Shown here piece after piece: positions 43,566-52,167 of a DNA stretch of 64,000 nt (position 1 is its first letter; each line of letters starts with the position of its first letter). Made by a program: the position numbers and the translations under genes. This DNA is from Salinarimonas sp. (lineage in GTDB: Bacteria; Pseudomonadota; Alphaproteobacteria; Rhizobiales; Beijerinckiaceae), in assembly GCF_040111675.1 (NCBI RefSeq), contig NZ_CP157794.1, positions 4,758,444 through 4,822,443 on the forward strand, in the 5' to 3' direction. The notes beneath the pieces are model-generated. The model worked only from the letters and a program-made list of their open reading frames with translations. It did no database searches and had not been told where the DNA came from.

Positions 43566-44219
43566 CTAGAGCTCGACCCCGTCCACGTCCCGCCTCAAGC
43601 GGTTCACGATCGTGTCGATGCGCGGCAGGTGCGGGTGCACCGCGAGCGCGCGCTCGAAGCTCTCGAGCGCGCCGCGCTCGTCGCCCGCCTGCATCAGCAG
43701 GGTGCCCAGGCCGGCCCAGGCGGCGAAATGGCGGGGCTCGAGCGAGACCGTTCGGTAGATGTCGGCGATGGCCGAGACCGGATCCTGCAGCATGGTGAAC
43801 GCGATGGCGCGGCGGTTCCAGGCCTCGGCCCAGTCCGGCTGGATGACGAGGATGCGGTCGATCAGCTCGATGGCGAGCGCCGGCTCGCGGGCGCGGATGG
43901 CCTGCTGGGCGCGGTTCATCAGGAGGTCGGCGGTGGGCGAGCCGGATTCCATCCAGCGGCGCTGGATGAGCATGGCGACGCCGCGCGCCTCGACGGCGTT
44001 CTCCGTCTCGGCGAGACGCTCGAACAGGCGCTCGAGGCGCGTGTCGCCGCGCTCCGCCTCCGGGGCGGGCGCGATGCCGGGCAGCGTTCCGGGCGCGACA
44101 TCCTCGGCGGCGTTCTGGGCGCGCGCAGGCGCGACCGCCATGGAGAGCGCGAGAGCGACGGCGAGGCCGACGGCCGTGAGGGAAACAGCAAAACGACGCA
44201 TGCCGGATGATCGTCTCAT
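43566..44219 (-). CDS. Exported tetratricopeptide-repeat protein
   Basis: A 217-aa periplasmic protein with a signal peptide (residues ~7-35, cut after APARA) and about three TPR units (LAIELIDRILVIQPDWAEAWNRRAIAF, AIADIYRTVSLEPRHFAAWAGLGTLL, GALESFERALAVHPHL). A second in-frame ATG at 44201 also gives a full signal; neither has a good ribosome site. Both ATGs lie inside a perfect hairpin, which may affect initiation. Alphaproteobacterial homologues are common and uncharacterised. Confidence 0.85.
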   Translation of the reverse strand: MRRSSGMRRFAVSLTAVGLAVALALSMAVAPARAQNAAEDVAPGTLPGIAPAPEAERGDTRLERLFERLAETENAVEARGVAMLIQRRWMESGSPTADLLMNRAQQAIRAREPALAIELIDRILVIQPDWAEAWNRRAIAFTMLQDPVSAIADIYRTVSLEPRHFAAWAGLGTLLMQAGDERGALESFERALAVHPHLPRIDTIVNRLRRDVDGVEL

Positions 44220-44229
44220 CCGGCATGCG
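44197..44229. repeat. Perfect inverted repeat over the TPR start codons
   Basis: CGCATGCCGGATGA (44197-44210) and its exact complement (44216-44229) are separated by 5 nt. The 14-bp stem spans both candidate start codons of the leftward TPR gene, so in its mRNA the initiation region would be folded. No T tract, so a terminator is unlikely. Confidence 0.7.
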
Positions 44230-44294
44230 CCGTCAATCGCTCGGGCCGCGACGCGCCTGCGGCGGATCGCGGCGGGGAACCCGTCCGGGCCGCC

Positions 44295-44420
44295 TCAGCC
44301 CTGGCGGGCCTTGAAGCGCTTCTGGGTCTTGTTGATGATGTAGACGCGACCCTTGCGGCGCACGATGCGGTTGTCGCGATGGCGCGTGCGCAGGGACTTC
44401 AGCGAGTTGCGGATCTTCAT
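44295..44420 (-). CDS. rpmJ: Ribosomal protein bL36 (zinc-independent type)
   Basis: A 41-aa bL36: MKIRNSLKSLRTRHRDN to INKTQKRFKARQG. It lacks the CXXC...C...H zinc ligands of classical L36, i.e. it is the YkgO-like form usual in alphaproteobacteria. GAAGAG lies 5-6 nt before the ATG. Monocistronic, 300 bp from pheS. Confidence 0.95.
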   Translation of the reverse strand: MKIRNSLKSLRTRHRDNRIVRRKGRVYIINKTQKRFKARQG

Positions 44421-44728
44421 GGCTCTTCTCCTCGACGCGCGCGAACGCGCCCTCGGCGCTGCGACGTGCGGCCGCTCGCTCCGAATTCGCTCGTGGTGAG
44501 GAAAACGAGACGCGACATCCGCCCGCACGCGGCGCCCGCGTGACGTTGGCGGGGAATTAGCCGAAACCCGCTGGCCGGTCAACCGCTCCCGCGGCCCCGA
44601 ACGCGCAATGAGCACTTGACGCTTCGCGCCGCGCGCGCTTGATCTGCCCGGCGCTAGGGCATCGTCCCACCGAATGGATTCCGGTCGGTGGGCGAGACGA
44701 TGCTCCACAGATCGCCCCCGAGGACGAC
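44421..44728. promoter_or_regulatory. rpmJ/pheS divergent region with a leader hairpin
   Basis: A 308-bp region without a gene. TTGACG at 44616-44621 could be a pheS -35. Between it and pheS a strong stem-loop forms: GCATCGTC (44659-44666) with GACGATGC (44696-44703), and inside it CCACCGA (44667-44673) with TCGGTGG (44685-44691), leaving a GCGA bulge and an 11-nt loop. It would lie in the pheS 5' leader. No leader peptide rich in Phe codons was found. Confidence 0.45.
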
Positions 44729-45811
44729 ATGACCGATCTCACCGAACTCGAACGCGACATCCTCTCGAGGATCGAGGCCGCCGCGGACGAAAGCGCGCTC
44801 GAGAGCGTACGCGTCTTCGCGCTCGGCAAGAAGGGCGTCGTGTCCGAGAAGCTGAAGTCGCTCGGCGCCATGACGCCCGACGAGCGCAAGGAGATGGGCC
44901 CGCTCATCAACGGGCTGAAGGACGCCGTCCAGGGCGCCGTCGCGGCGAGGCGGGTGACGCTCGAGGAGGCGGCGCTCGCCGAGCGGCTCGCCTCCGAGCG
45001 CGTCGACGTCACGCTCCCCGTGCGCGAGAGCCCGGAGGCGCGCGGGCGCGTCCATCCGCTGAGCCAGGTCTACGACGAGCTCGTCGCGATCTTCGCCGAC
45101 ATGGGCTTCTCGATCGCCGACGGCCCGGACGTCGAGACCGACTACTACAACTTCACCGCCCTCAACTTCCCCGTCGGCCACCCCGCGAGGGAGATGCACG
45201 ACACCTTCTTCATGCGCGCGGACGAGACCGGCGCGCGCAAGGTGCTGCGCACGCACACCTCGCCGGTGCAGATCCGCACCATGGAGGCGGTGGAGCCGCC
45301 GATCCGCGTGATCATCCCAGGGCGCACCTACCGGCACGATTCGGACCAGACCCACACGCCGATGTTCCACCAGGTCGAGGGCCTCGTCATCGACAAGGGC
45401 GCGACGCTGGCGAACCTGAAATGGGTGCTCGAGGAGTTCTGCAAGGCCTTCTTCGAGATCGACGACGTGAAGATGCGCTTCCGCCCGTCCTTCTTCCCCT
45501 TCACCGAGCCCTCCGCCGAGGTCGACATCCAGTGCGATCGTTCCGGTGGCGCGATCCGCTTCGGCGAGGGGAACGACTGGCTCGAGATCCTCGGCTGCGG
45601 CATGGTGCATCCGAACGTCTTGCGCCATTGCGGGCTCGACCCGGACGTCTACCAGGGCTTCGCCTGGGGCATGGGCATCGATCGCATCGCCATGCTGAAA
45701 TACGGCATCCCGGACCTGCGCGACATGTTCGAGGCCGACAAGCGCTGGATCGAGCATTACGGCTTCCGCCCGCTCGACCTGCCGACGCTCGCCGGCGGCT
45801 TGAGCGGGTGA
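44729..45811 (+). CDS. pheS: Phenylalanyl-tRNA synthetase alpha subunit
   Basis: A 360-aa class II synthetase catalytic subunit. Motif 2 region (TYRHDSDQTHTPMFHQVEG), the FRPSFFPFTEPSAEVD segment and motif 3 (GFAWGMGIDRIAMLKYGI) are all present, after the N-terminal coiled-coil tRNA-binding helices. Acts as alpha2beta2 with PheT. Normally directly followed by pheT; here two small genes intervene. Confidence 0.97.
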   Translation: MTDLTELERDILSRIEAAADESALESVRVFALGKKGVVSEKLKSLGAMTPDERKEMGPLINGLKDAVQGAVAARRVTLEEAALAERLASERVDVTLPVRESPEARGRVHPLSQVYDELVAIFADMGFSIADGPDVETDYYNFTALNFPVGHPAREMHDTFFMRADETGARKVLRTHTSPVQIRTMEAVEPPIRVIIPGRTYRHDSDQTHTPMFHQVEGLVIDKGATLANLKWVLEEFCKAFFEIDDVKMRFRPSFFPFTEPSAEVDIQCDRSGGAIRFGEGNDWLEILGCGMVHPNVLRHCGLDPDVYQGFAWGMGIDRIAMLKYGIPDLRDMFEADKRWIEHYGFRPLDLPTLAGGLSG

Positions 45812-45830
45812 GGCGCTCACGGAGCGGAGC

Positions 45831-46106
45831 ATGACGGACGAGGAGATCAAGCGGGTCGTCGAGCCGATCCTGCGCCGGCATCTCGGGCCCTACGGCTTCG
45901 AGACGGCGGAGGTCGTCTCGGGCGTGGACCACGACGGCGATCCGGCGATCTTCGTCTCGGCGAGATACGCCACCGCCGAGCCCGAGCGCGCGCGCGGCGT
46001 TCGCCTCGACGCCGGGAGGGAGCTGCGCGAGGCGCTGTGGGAGCACGGGGAGGAGCGGATCGCCTACGTGCGCCACCGTTTCCCGGAGCCGGAAGCGCAC
46101 CGATGA
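45831..46106 (+). CDS. Small uncharacterised protein preceding a HEPN gene
   Basis: A 91-aa acidic soluble protein (EEIKRVVEPILRRHLGPYGFETAEVVSGVDHDGDPAIFVSARY) with an alpha-then-beta pattern. It begins 20 bp after pheS, and its stop overlaps the HEPN start by ATGA, showing coupling. I recognise no family with certainty; by position it could be the antitoxin-like partner of the HEPN protein. Confidence 0.7.
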   Translation: MTDEEIKRVVEPILRRHLGPYGFETAEVVSGVDHDGDPAIFVSARYATAEPERARGVRLDAGRELREALWEHGEERIAYVRHRFPEPEAHR

Positions 46107-46564
46107 CGCCGGCGGATCTCATCGCGGCCGCCGGCCTGTCGCTCCGCGGGCGGCGGGGAACGCCGAAGCAGGTGGTCCTCGGGCGCGCCGTCAGCACGGC
46201 CTATTACGCGACCTTTCATGCGGCTGCGCGCCTGGCGGCGGACGCGCTCGTCGGGCGCACGAAGGCGGCGACCGAGGCCTGGTCCCTGACCTACCGGGCG
46301 CTTCAGCACGGGTTCGCCAAGGAAGTCCTGCGCCGTCGCGACGTTCAGGCGCTCCATCTCGGCGTCGCGAGCTTCGCCGACGTCTTCATCGATCTCCAGG
46401 AGCTGAGGCATCGCGCGGACTACGATCCGCGCAGCTCCTTTACCCTCGCCGAGGCGCGCGGCGCGGTCGACGACGCGCGCGACGGCATCGCCGCGCTCTC
46501 GGCCGTACCGACAGACATTCGCCTCGACCTCGCCGCCCGCCTCCTCTTCAAGCCCCGTCCCTGA
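46103..46564 (+). CDS. HEPN-domain protein between pheS and pheT
   Basis: A 153-aa all-helical HEPN-like protein (UPF0332/PF05168-like). The first helix pair shows GRAVSTAYYATFHAAARLAADAL, and a later helix ends ELRHRADYDPRSSF, matching the R-x-x-D-Y-x-P closing motif of this clan. HEPN proteins are often RNases or the toxin half of HEPN-antitoxin pairs. The strict Rx4-6H active-site motif is not obvious. Coupled to the 91-aa gene by a 4-bp overlap; pheT follows after 33 bp. Confidence 0.78.
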   Translation: MTPADLIAAAGLSLRGRRGTPKQVVLGRAVSTAYYATFHAAARLAADALVGRTKAATEAWSLTYRALQHGFAKEVLRRRDVQALHLGVASFADVFIDLQELRHRADYDPRSSFTLAEARGAVDDARDGIAALSAVPTDIRLDLAARLLFKPRP

Positions 46565-46597
46565 CCGGCGCCCTCGACGACACGAACGGACGACCCG

Positions 46598-49018
46598 ATG
46601 AAATTCACCCTCTCCTGGCTCGAGGAGCATCTCGAGACCTCCGCCTCCCTCGACGAGATCGTCGAGACGCTCACCCGCATCGGCCTCGAGGTGGAGGGCG
46701 TCGAGGACAAGGCGAAGGCGCTCGCGCCCTACCGGATCGCGTCCGTGCTCTCCGCCGAGCAGCACCCGAACGCCGACCGGCTGCGCGTCTGCAAGGTCGA
46801 TCTCGGCGACGGCGCCGCGCCGATCCAGGTCGTCTGCGGCGCGCCGAACGCGCGCACGGGCATGAAGAGCGTGTTCGCGCCGCCGGGGACCTACATCCCG
46901 GGCAAGGACATCACGCTCGGCGTCGGCGTCATCCGCGGCGTCGAGAGCGCCGGGATGCTCTGCTCCGAGGCGGAGCTCGAGCTTTCCGAGGATCACGACG
47001 GCATCATCGACCTGCCGGAGGACGCGCCGATCGGCCAGGCCTACGCCGCCTATGCCGGCCTCGACGATCCGGTGATCGAGATCAACCTGACGCCGAACCG
47101 CGGCGACTGCACCTCGGTGCGCGGCATCGCCCGCGACCTCGCCGCCGCCGGCCTCGGCGCGCTCAAGCCCGAGCGCCAGCTCCCCGTCGAGGGCAGCGGC
47201 GAGACGCCGGTGCGCGTGATCCGCGATCTCCCCGGCGAGGAGAATCTGTGCCCGGCCTTCGGCTTGCGGCTCGTACGCGGCGTGCGCAACGGGCCTTCGC
47301 CCGCCTGGATGCAGCGGCGCCTCGTGGCGATCGGGCTTCGCCCGATCAACGCCCTCGTCGACATCACCAACTACGTCACCTTCGACCGCGGCCGCCCGCT
47401 CCACGTCTTCGACGCCGACAAGGTGAAGGGCGACCTCGTCGTGCGCAAGGCGCGCGCGGGCGAGACGATCCTCGCGCTCGACGGCAAGACCTACGAGCTC
47501 GACCCGCACCACGTGATCATCGCCGACGACAACGGCCCCGAATCCATCGGCGGCATCATGGGCGGCGAGCATTCGGGCTGCGACGAGACGACGACGAACG
47601 TGCTCATCGAGTCGGCCCTGTGGGACCCGCTCAACATCGCGCAGACGGGGCGGCGGCTCGGCATCGTCACGGATGCGCGCTACCGCTTCGAGCGCGGCGT
47701 CGATCCCAACGAGACCCTGCCGGGCCTCGACCTCGCCACCCGCATGGTGCTCGACATCTGCGGCGGCGAGCCGACGCGCCGCACGCTCGCGGGCGAGATC
47801 CCGGACACGAGCCGCATCGTCGCCTTCCCCTGGAGCGAGACGAAGCGCCTCTCCGGGCTCGACGTGCCGCCGGCCGAGGCGAAGGCGATCCTGATGGATC
47901 TCGGCTTCCAGATCTCCGGCTCCGGCGACGCGGTGAAGGTGCTGCCGCCGTCCTGGCGCCCGGACATCGAGGGGAAGGCCGATCTCGTGGAGGAGGTCGT
48001 GCGCATCGCCGGCCTCGACCGCGTCGAGGCGACGCCGCTGCCGCGGCTCGGCGGCGTGTCGAAGCCGGTGCTCACGCTGATCCAGAAGCGCACCCGCGCG
48101 GCCAAGCGCCTGCTCGCCTCCCGCGGCCTGCTGGAGGCCGTGACCTGGTCGTTCATCGCCAAGGAGGAGGCGATCCTGTTCGGCGGCGGCGACCCGTCGC
48201 TCGAGCTCGCCAACCCCATCGCCTCCGACCTCTCGGACATGCGCCCGAGCCTGCTGCCGGGTCTCGTCAAGTCGGCGCAGCGCAACGCCGATCGCGGCTT
48301 CGGCGACGTCGCCCTGTTCGAGGTGGGCCAGTGCTTCCACGCCGACACGCCCGAGGGCCAGACCATGCGCGCCGCCGCCCTGCGGCGCGGCACGGCGCGG
48401 CTCGAGGGCGTCGGCCGGCATTGGGACGGCGGCGCGCGCGCCGTCGACCTGTTCGACGCCAAGGCGGACGCGCTGGCGCTGCTCGCGGCGTTCGGCCTGC
48501 CGGTCGGCTCGCTGCAGATCGTGCATGGCGGGCCGGACTGGATGCATCCGGGCCGCTCGGGCCGGATCCAGCTCGGGCCCAAGGCCGTGTTCGGCTATTT
48601 CGGCGAGCTGCACCCCTCCGTGCTGAAGGCGCTCGACGCCAAGGGGCCGCTCGTCGCCTTCGAGATCACGCTCGACGCGCTGCCCGCGCCGAAGGCCAAG
48701 CCGACCAAGGTCAAGCCCGCGCTCGCGCTCTCGGGCTACCAGCCGCTCTCGCGCGACTTCGCCTTCGTGGTGGACGCGGGCGTCGAGGCGGCGGCGATCG
48801 TGCGCGCGGCGCAAGGCGCCGAGCGCGGGCTGATCGCCGACATCGCGGTCTTCGACGTCTACGAGGGCGAGCGGATCGAGGTCGGCAAGAAGTCGGTGGC
48901 GATCGCCGTCACCCTCCAGCCGCGCGAGAAGACGCTCACCGACGCCGAGATCGAGGCGATCTCCGAGAGGATCGTGAGCGAGGTGGCGAAGAAGACGGGG
49001 GCGACGCTGCGGGCGTGA
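46598..49018 (+). CDS. pheT: Phenylalanyl-tRNA synthetase beta subunit
   Basis: An 806-aa PheT. N-terminal B1 and tRNA-binding (OB) region with EQHPNADRLRVCKVDLG; B3/B4 editing region with NRGDCTSVRGIARDLAA; B5 domain near residues 400-475 (FPWSETKRLSGLDVPPAEAKAIL, WRPDIEGKADLVEEVVRIAGLDRV); and C-terminal FDX-ACB domain (YQPLSRDFAFVVDAGV, LTDAEIEAISERIV). Full length. Separated from pheS by the HEPN pair but probably in the same transcript. Confidence 0.97.
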   Translation: MKFTLSWLEEHLETSASLDEIVETLTRIGLEVEGVEDKAKALAPYRIASVLSAEQHPNADRLRVCKVDLGDGAAPIQVVCGAPNARTGMKSVFAPPGTYIPGKDITLGVGVIRGVESAGMLCSEAELELSEDHDGIIDLPEDAPIGQAYAAYAGLDDPVIEINLTPNRGDCTSVRGIARDLAAAGLGALKPERQLPVEGSGETPVRVIRDLPGEENLCPAFGLRLVRGVRNGPSPAWMQRRLVAIGLRPINALVDITNYVTFDRGRPLHVFDADKVKGDLVVRKARAGETILALDGKTYELDPHHVIIADDNGPESIGGIMGGEHSGCDETTTNVLIESALWDPLNIAQTGRRLGIVTDARYRFERGVDPNETLPGLDLATRMVLDICGGEPTRRTLAGEIPDTSRIVAFPWSETKRLSGLDVPPAEAKAILMDLGFQISGSGDAVKVLPPSWRPDIEGKADLVEEVVRIAGLDRVEATPLPRLGGVSKPVLTLIQKRTRAAKRLLASRGLLEAVTWSFIAKEEAILFGGGDPSLELANPIASDLSDMRPSLLPGLVKSAQRNADRGFGDVALFEVGQCFHADTPEGQTMRAAALRRGTARLEGVGRHWDGGARAVDLFDAKADALALLAAFGLPVGSLQIVHGGPDWMHPGRSGRIQLGPKAVFGYFGELHPSVLKALDAKGPLVAFEITLDALPAPKAKPTKVKPALALSGYQPLSRDFAFVVDAGVEAAAIVRAAQGAERGLIADIAVFDVYEGERIEVGKKSVAIAVTLQPREKTLTDAEIEAISERIVSEVAKKTGATLRA

Positions 49019-49329
49019 CAGGTGCGATCGGTCCGGCGTGGAACGCGGCTGCTGCGTCTCGCGTTGCCGGACTGTGCGATTCGGGACACACGATCGGATC
49101 GATCACGGAATGGCTACCGGGTATCGGTTGCATTTCGCTGCGTCGGGATATACGGTCGGGGTCCAATGATTTCGTTGCGCGCAATCGCGTGTCAGGGGGC
49201 AGCATGGACACTCGCCAGGGAGCGGCATCGGCGGCGACGTGGGCGGAGGGGTCTCGTCGAATGCGGTGAGCCGCCGAGCGCCTGCGTCGGCGCCAACGGA
49301 CCTCACCTTTACGACGAAGGAGACCGACG
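49019..49329. other. Intergenic region downstream of pheT
   Basis: These 311 bp hold no supported gene. TTGCAT near 49129 followed by GGATATACGG near 49147 may be a weak promoter for the small genes downstream. ACGAAGGAG at 49314-49322 is the ribosome site of the next gene. Composition drifts toward lower GC here. Confidence 0.4.
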
Positions 49330-49575
49330 ATGACCAACCTTTCGGACCTGAACGTCTACACCATCAAAACTGGCCAGAAATGGGTTGCAGCGACCAATCG
49401 TTCCCCTTATTTCTGTTTCGAGGCCGACACGAGGGACGAAGCGCTCGCCAAAGCCAAGCGTGCGCTGGCCTTCTACGAAACGGCGCTTCGCATGCAGGAC
49501 GGCGTGAACGGGGGGCGTGAGCGTCGAGCGGCCGGGTGGCAGAAAATGACCGCCGAGGAGCTCGTCGCCGCGTAG
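49330..49575 (+). CDS. Small uncharacterised protein (lower-GC gene)
   Basis: An 81-aa soluble protein: a beta-rich start (VYTIKTGQKWVAATNRSPYFCFEADTRDEALAKAKRALAFYE) resembling the N-terminal fold of HicB-like proteins, then a charged tail without an HTH. AAGGAG lies 6 nt before the ATG. Base use is clearly less GC-biased than in neighbouring genes, suggesting recent acquisition. Not assigned to a family. Confidence 0.7.
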   Translation: MTNLSDLNVYTIKTGQKWVAATNRSPYFCFEADTRDEALAKAKRALAFYETALRMQDGVNGGRERRAAGWQKMTAEELVAA

Positions 49576-49581
49576 GGGCGA

Positions 49582-49800
49582 ATGAAGTTCTACGTAGATG
49601 TCGGGGACGTGCCGCGGGAGATCCTGGAGCTGGTGGGCTTTCAGGTCGTCTTCGAGGATAGCGAGTTCATGCTCGTGAGCTTGAAGGGCGAAGAGCAGAT
49701 CATCTCCAAGACGCCGCCCTCCTTCCTCTACGTCGAAGACATCAACGATTTCGCCATTCTCAGCGGCGCCCGGGTCGTCCCGGCGCCGCCGGACGACTGA
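49582..49800 (+). CDS. Small uncharacterised protein paired with the preceding gene
   Basis: A 72-aa acidic protein with alternating strands (FYVDVGDVPREILELVGFQVVFEDSEFMLVSLKGEEQII). Starts 6 bp after the previous stop with GGGGCG upstream and shares its lower GC content, so the two form a unit. No known toxin or antitoxin motif was recognised. Confidence 0.65.
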   Translation: MKFYVDVGDVPREILELVGFQVVFEDSEFMLVSLKGEEQIISKTPPSFLYVEDINDFAILSGARVVPAPPDD

Positions 49801-49810
49801 TCGGTCCTGG

Positions 49811-50734
49811 CTAGCCCGCCGGCGCGAACACCTGCGCCGGCAGCCCCGTCGCATCCGTCTTCGTGCGGAACAGATGCCCCGCCAGCCGATCGTGCGGTCG
49901 GGCGCGCGCCGCGGTTGCGATGTAGAGGGTGTCGAGATCCGGCCCGCCGAAGGTCGCCTTGGTCACGTCGGGCGTCGGCAGCGCGACCATGCCGCGGCGC
50001 GTCCCGTCGGGCCCGACGCGCAGGATGCGGCCCGCGCCGTGCATGGCGATCCACAGATCGCCGTCGTCCCCGACCGCGACGCCGTCGGGCAGGCCCTCCT
50101 CGTCGCCGAGATCGAGGAAGAGGCGCGGCGCGCCCAGCCGCGGCGCGCCGGCGCGCGCATCGCCCACCGGCCGCGCGTCGATGCGCTTTCCCGTCGTGTC
50201 GATCGTGTAGAGCGTCGCGCCGTCGGGCGAGAGCACGGGGCCGTTCGTCACCACGAAGCCGTCCGCGAAGGTGGACACCGCGCGGCCGTCGTAGGCGTGG
50301 AAGGCGCCCGTGGCGGCCTCCTCGTCGGCGTCCATGGTCGAGAACCAGAGCGTGCCGTCGGGCCCGACGACGGCGTCGTTGCAGCGGTTGCCCGGCAGGT
50401 CCGGCTCGACCGCGGCGAGATCACGGATCGTGCGGTCGATCAGGTCGAACAGGACGAGCCGGCTCTGCAGCCCGGCGAGGACGACGTCCGGGTCGGGGGT
50501 GAGCGCGACGAAGCCGACGCGCTCCGGCAGCTCGGTGGCGTGCGCCTCGCCGGCGGCGACGTCCAGCCGCCAGATGGAGGGCGCGGCGATGTCGACCCAC
50601 AGCACGGCGCCGATCCGGTGGTCCCAGACCGGGCCCTCGCCGAGCCCCGCGCCGCAGGCCGCCGCGATCGCCGGGGTGCCGTCGTGCCTGATCGCCGCCG
50701 CCAAGATCTCCTCCCGCGCAGAAGTGCGAGCCAC
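49811..50734 (-). CDS. SMP-30/gluconolactonase family protein
   Basis: A 307-aa six-bladed beta-propeller of the SMP-30/LRE family, Ca/Zn-dependent sugar lactonases. Metal-site segments are visible: GLGEGPVWD (Glu), GNRCNDAVVGPDG (Asn), TNGPVLSPDG, and LPDGVAVGDDGDLWIA (Asp). No signal peptide. It diverges from a branched-chain-type binding protein gene across 169 bp. Substrate unknown; aldonolactones are usual for the family. Confidence 0.88.
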   Translation of the reverse strand: MARTSAREEILAAAIRHDGTPAIAAACGAGLGEGPVWDHRIGAVLWVDIAAPSIWRLDVAAGEAHATELPERVGFVALTPDPDVVLAGLQSRLVLFDLIDRTIRDLAAVEPDLPGNRCNDAVVGPDGTLWFSTMDADEEAATGAFHAYDGRAVSTFADGFVVTNGPVLSPDGATLYTIDTTGKRIDARPVGDARAGAPRLGAPRLFLDLGDEEGLPDGVAVGDDGDLWIAMHGAGRILRVGPDGTRRGMVALPTPDVTKATFGGPDLDTLYIATAARARPHDRLAGHLFRTKTDATGLPAQVFAPAG

Positions 50735-50903
50735 CTATGTTAGACCGGAACGGCGAAGCCGCGTTCGCGTTCCCGTCAGCCGGTTGTCCCGCCGCCTGCG
50801 ACGCGCTACAGCGAGGCTCGCCCTCGGGCGGGCCGCACGCGCACCAGGCGCTCGGCGCGGCCACGGGACAGGACGGGCCACGCCCGACGAAGAGGACCTC
50901 CCC

Positions 50904-52145
50904 ATGACGAACGCCATCGCGACGCCTCGGCGCGCCCGCGCCGCCCTCCTCGCCGCGCTCGGCGCCGCCGCCCTCGCGCTCGGCCCCGTCGGCGCGCTGG
51001 CGCAGGCGAGCGGCGAGCCGGTCAAGGTCGGCGAGCTGAACTCCTACTCGAACTTCGCCGCCTTCACCGTGCCCTATCGCCAGGGCTTCCAGATGGCGTT
51101 CGAGGAGATCAACGAGGCCGGCGGCGTGCTCGGTGGGCGACCGATCGAGGTGATCTCCCGCGACGACGGCGCCTCCCCCGCCGACGCGACCCGCGTCGCC
51201 GAGGAGCTCGTCACCCGCGAGGGGGTGTCCTTCGTCTTCGGCAGCCTGCTCTCGAACGTCGGCGTGGCGCTGGCGGACTTCGCCAACCAGCGCGAGATCC
51301 TCTACATCGCCGCCGAGCCGCTCACCGACGCGCTCACGATGGAGCAGGGCAACCGCTACACCTACCGGATCCGCCCCTCCACCTACATGCAGGTGAAGAT
51401 GCTGGTGGAGGAGGCGCAGGCCTCGGGCGCCACGCGCTGGGCGATCGTCGCGCCGAACTACGAGTACGGCCAGTCCGCCGCCGCCGTGTTCAAGCGGCTG
51501 CTCTCCGAGGCCTTGCCGGAGGCGGAGATCGTCGCCGAACAGTACCCGGCGCTCAACCGCATCGACGCGGGCGCCACCGTCTCGGCCATCGAGCAGGCGA
51601 GCCCGGACGGGATCTTCAACGTGCTCTTCGGCGGCGACCTCGTGCAGTTCGTCCGCCAGGGCGACGTGCGCGGCCTGTTCGAGGACCGCACCGTGGTGAG
51701 CCTGCTCACCGGCGAGCCGGAATGGTACCTGCCGCTCGGCGAGGAGGTGCCGCAGGGCTGGATCGTCACCGGCTATCCCTGGCAGGACATCGAGGACGAG
51801 ACGCACCGCGCCTTCATCGAGGCCTATCGGGCGCGCTGGGACGAGACCCCGCGGCTCGGCTCGCTGCTCGGCTACATGGTCGGCTACATGATCCGCGACA
51901 TGCTGGAGACCGCCGGCTCCACCGAGACCGAGGCTCTCCTGTCGGCCCTCGAGGGCGCCACCTTCGATACGGTTCTGGGCGAGATCTCGATCCGCCCGGA
52001 GGACAACCAGGCCACCATGGGCGCCTGGGTCGGCGCGCTCGTCGAGGAAGGCGGCACGGGCGCCATGGACGAGTGGGACTACAAGGACGGCGCCGACTAC
52101 CTGCCGCCGCTCGACGCGGTGCGCGAGGCGCGGCCGGACCTGTGA
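50904..52145 (+). CDS. ABC-type substrate-binding protein (Leu/urea/amide type), orphan
   Basis: A 413-aa periplasmic receptor with signal peptide (residues ~1-35, GALAQ), then the LIVBP fold: VGELNSYSNFAAFTVPYRQGFQMAFEEINEAGGVLGG, DDGASPADATRVAEELV, and WAIVAPNYEYGQSAAAVFKRLL. It stands alone: no permease or ATPase gene flanks it, so transport would need components encoded elsewhere, or it serves another sensor. GAGGACCTCCCC precedes the ATG at 50904. Confidence 0.9.
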   Translation: MTNAIATPRRARAALLAALGAAALALGPVGALAQASGEPVKVGELNSYSNFAAFTVPYRQGFQMAFEEINEAGGVLGGRPIEVISRDDGASPADATRVAEELVTREGVSFVFGSLLSNVGVALADFANQREILYIAAEPLTDALTMEQGNRYTYRIRPSTYMQVKMLVEEAQASGATRWAIVAPNYEYGQSAAAVFKRLLSEALPEAEIVAEQYPALNRIDAGATVSAIEQASPDGIFNVLFGGDLVQFVRQGDVRGLFEDRTVVSLLTGEPEWYLPLGEEVPQGWIVTGYPWQDIEDETHRAFIEAYRARWDETPRLGSLLGYMVGYMIRDMLETAGSTETEALLSALEGATFDTVLGEISIRPEDNQATMGAWVGALVEEGGTGAMDEWDYKDGADYLPPLDAVREARPDL

Positions 52146-52167
52146 TCGAGAAGGAGCGCGGGGCGCC

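Noticed and set aside
49330..49800. HicBA toxin-antitoxin pair
   Set aside because: First protein is only loosely HicB-like and lacks an HTH; the second is not a HicA dsRBD fold.
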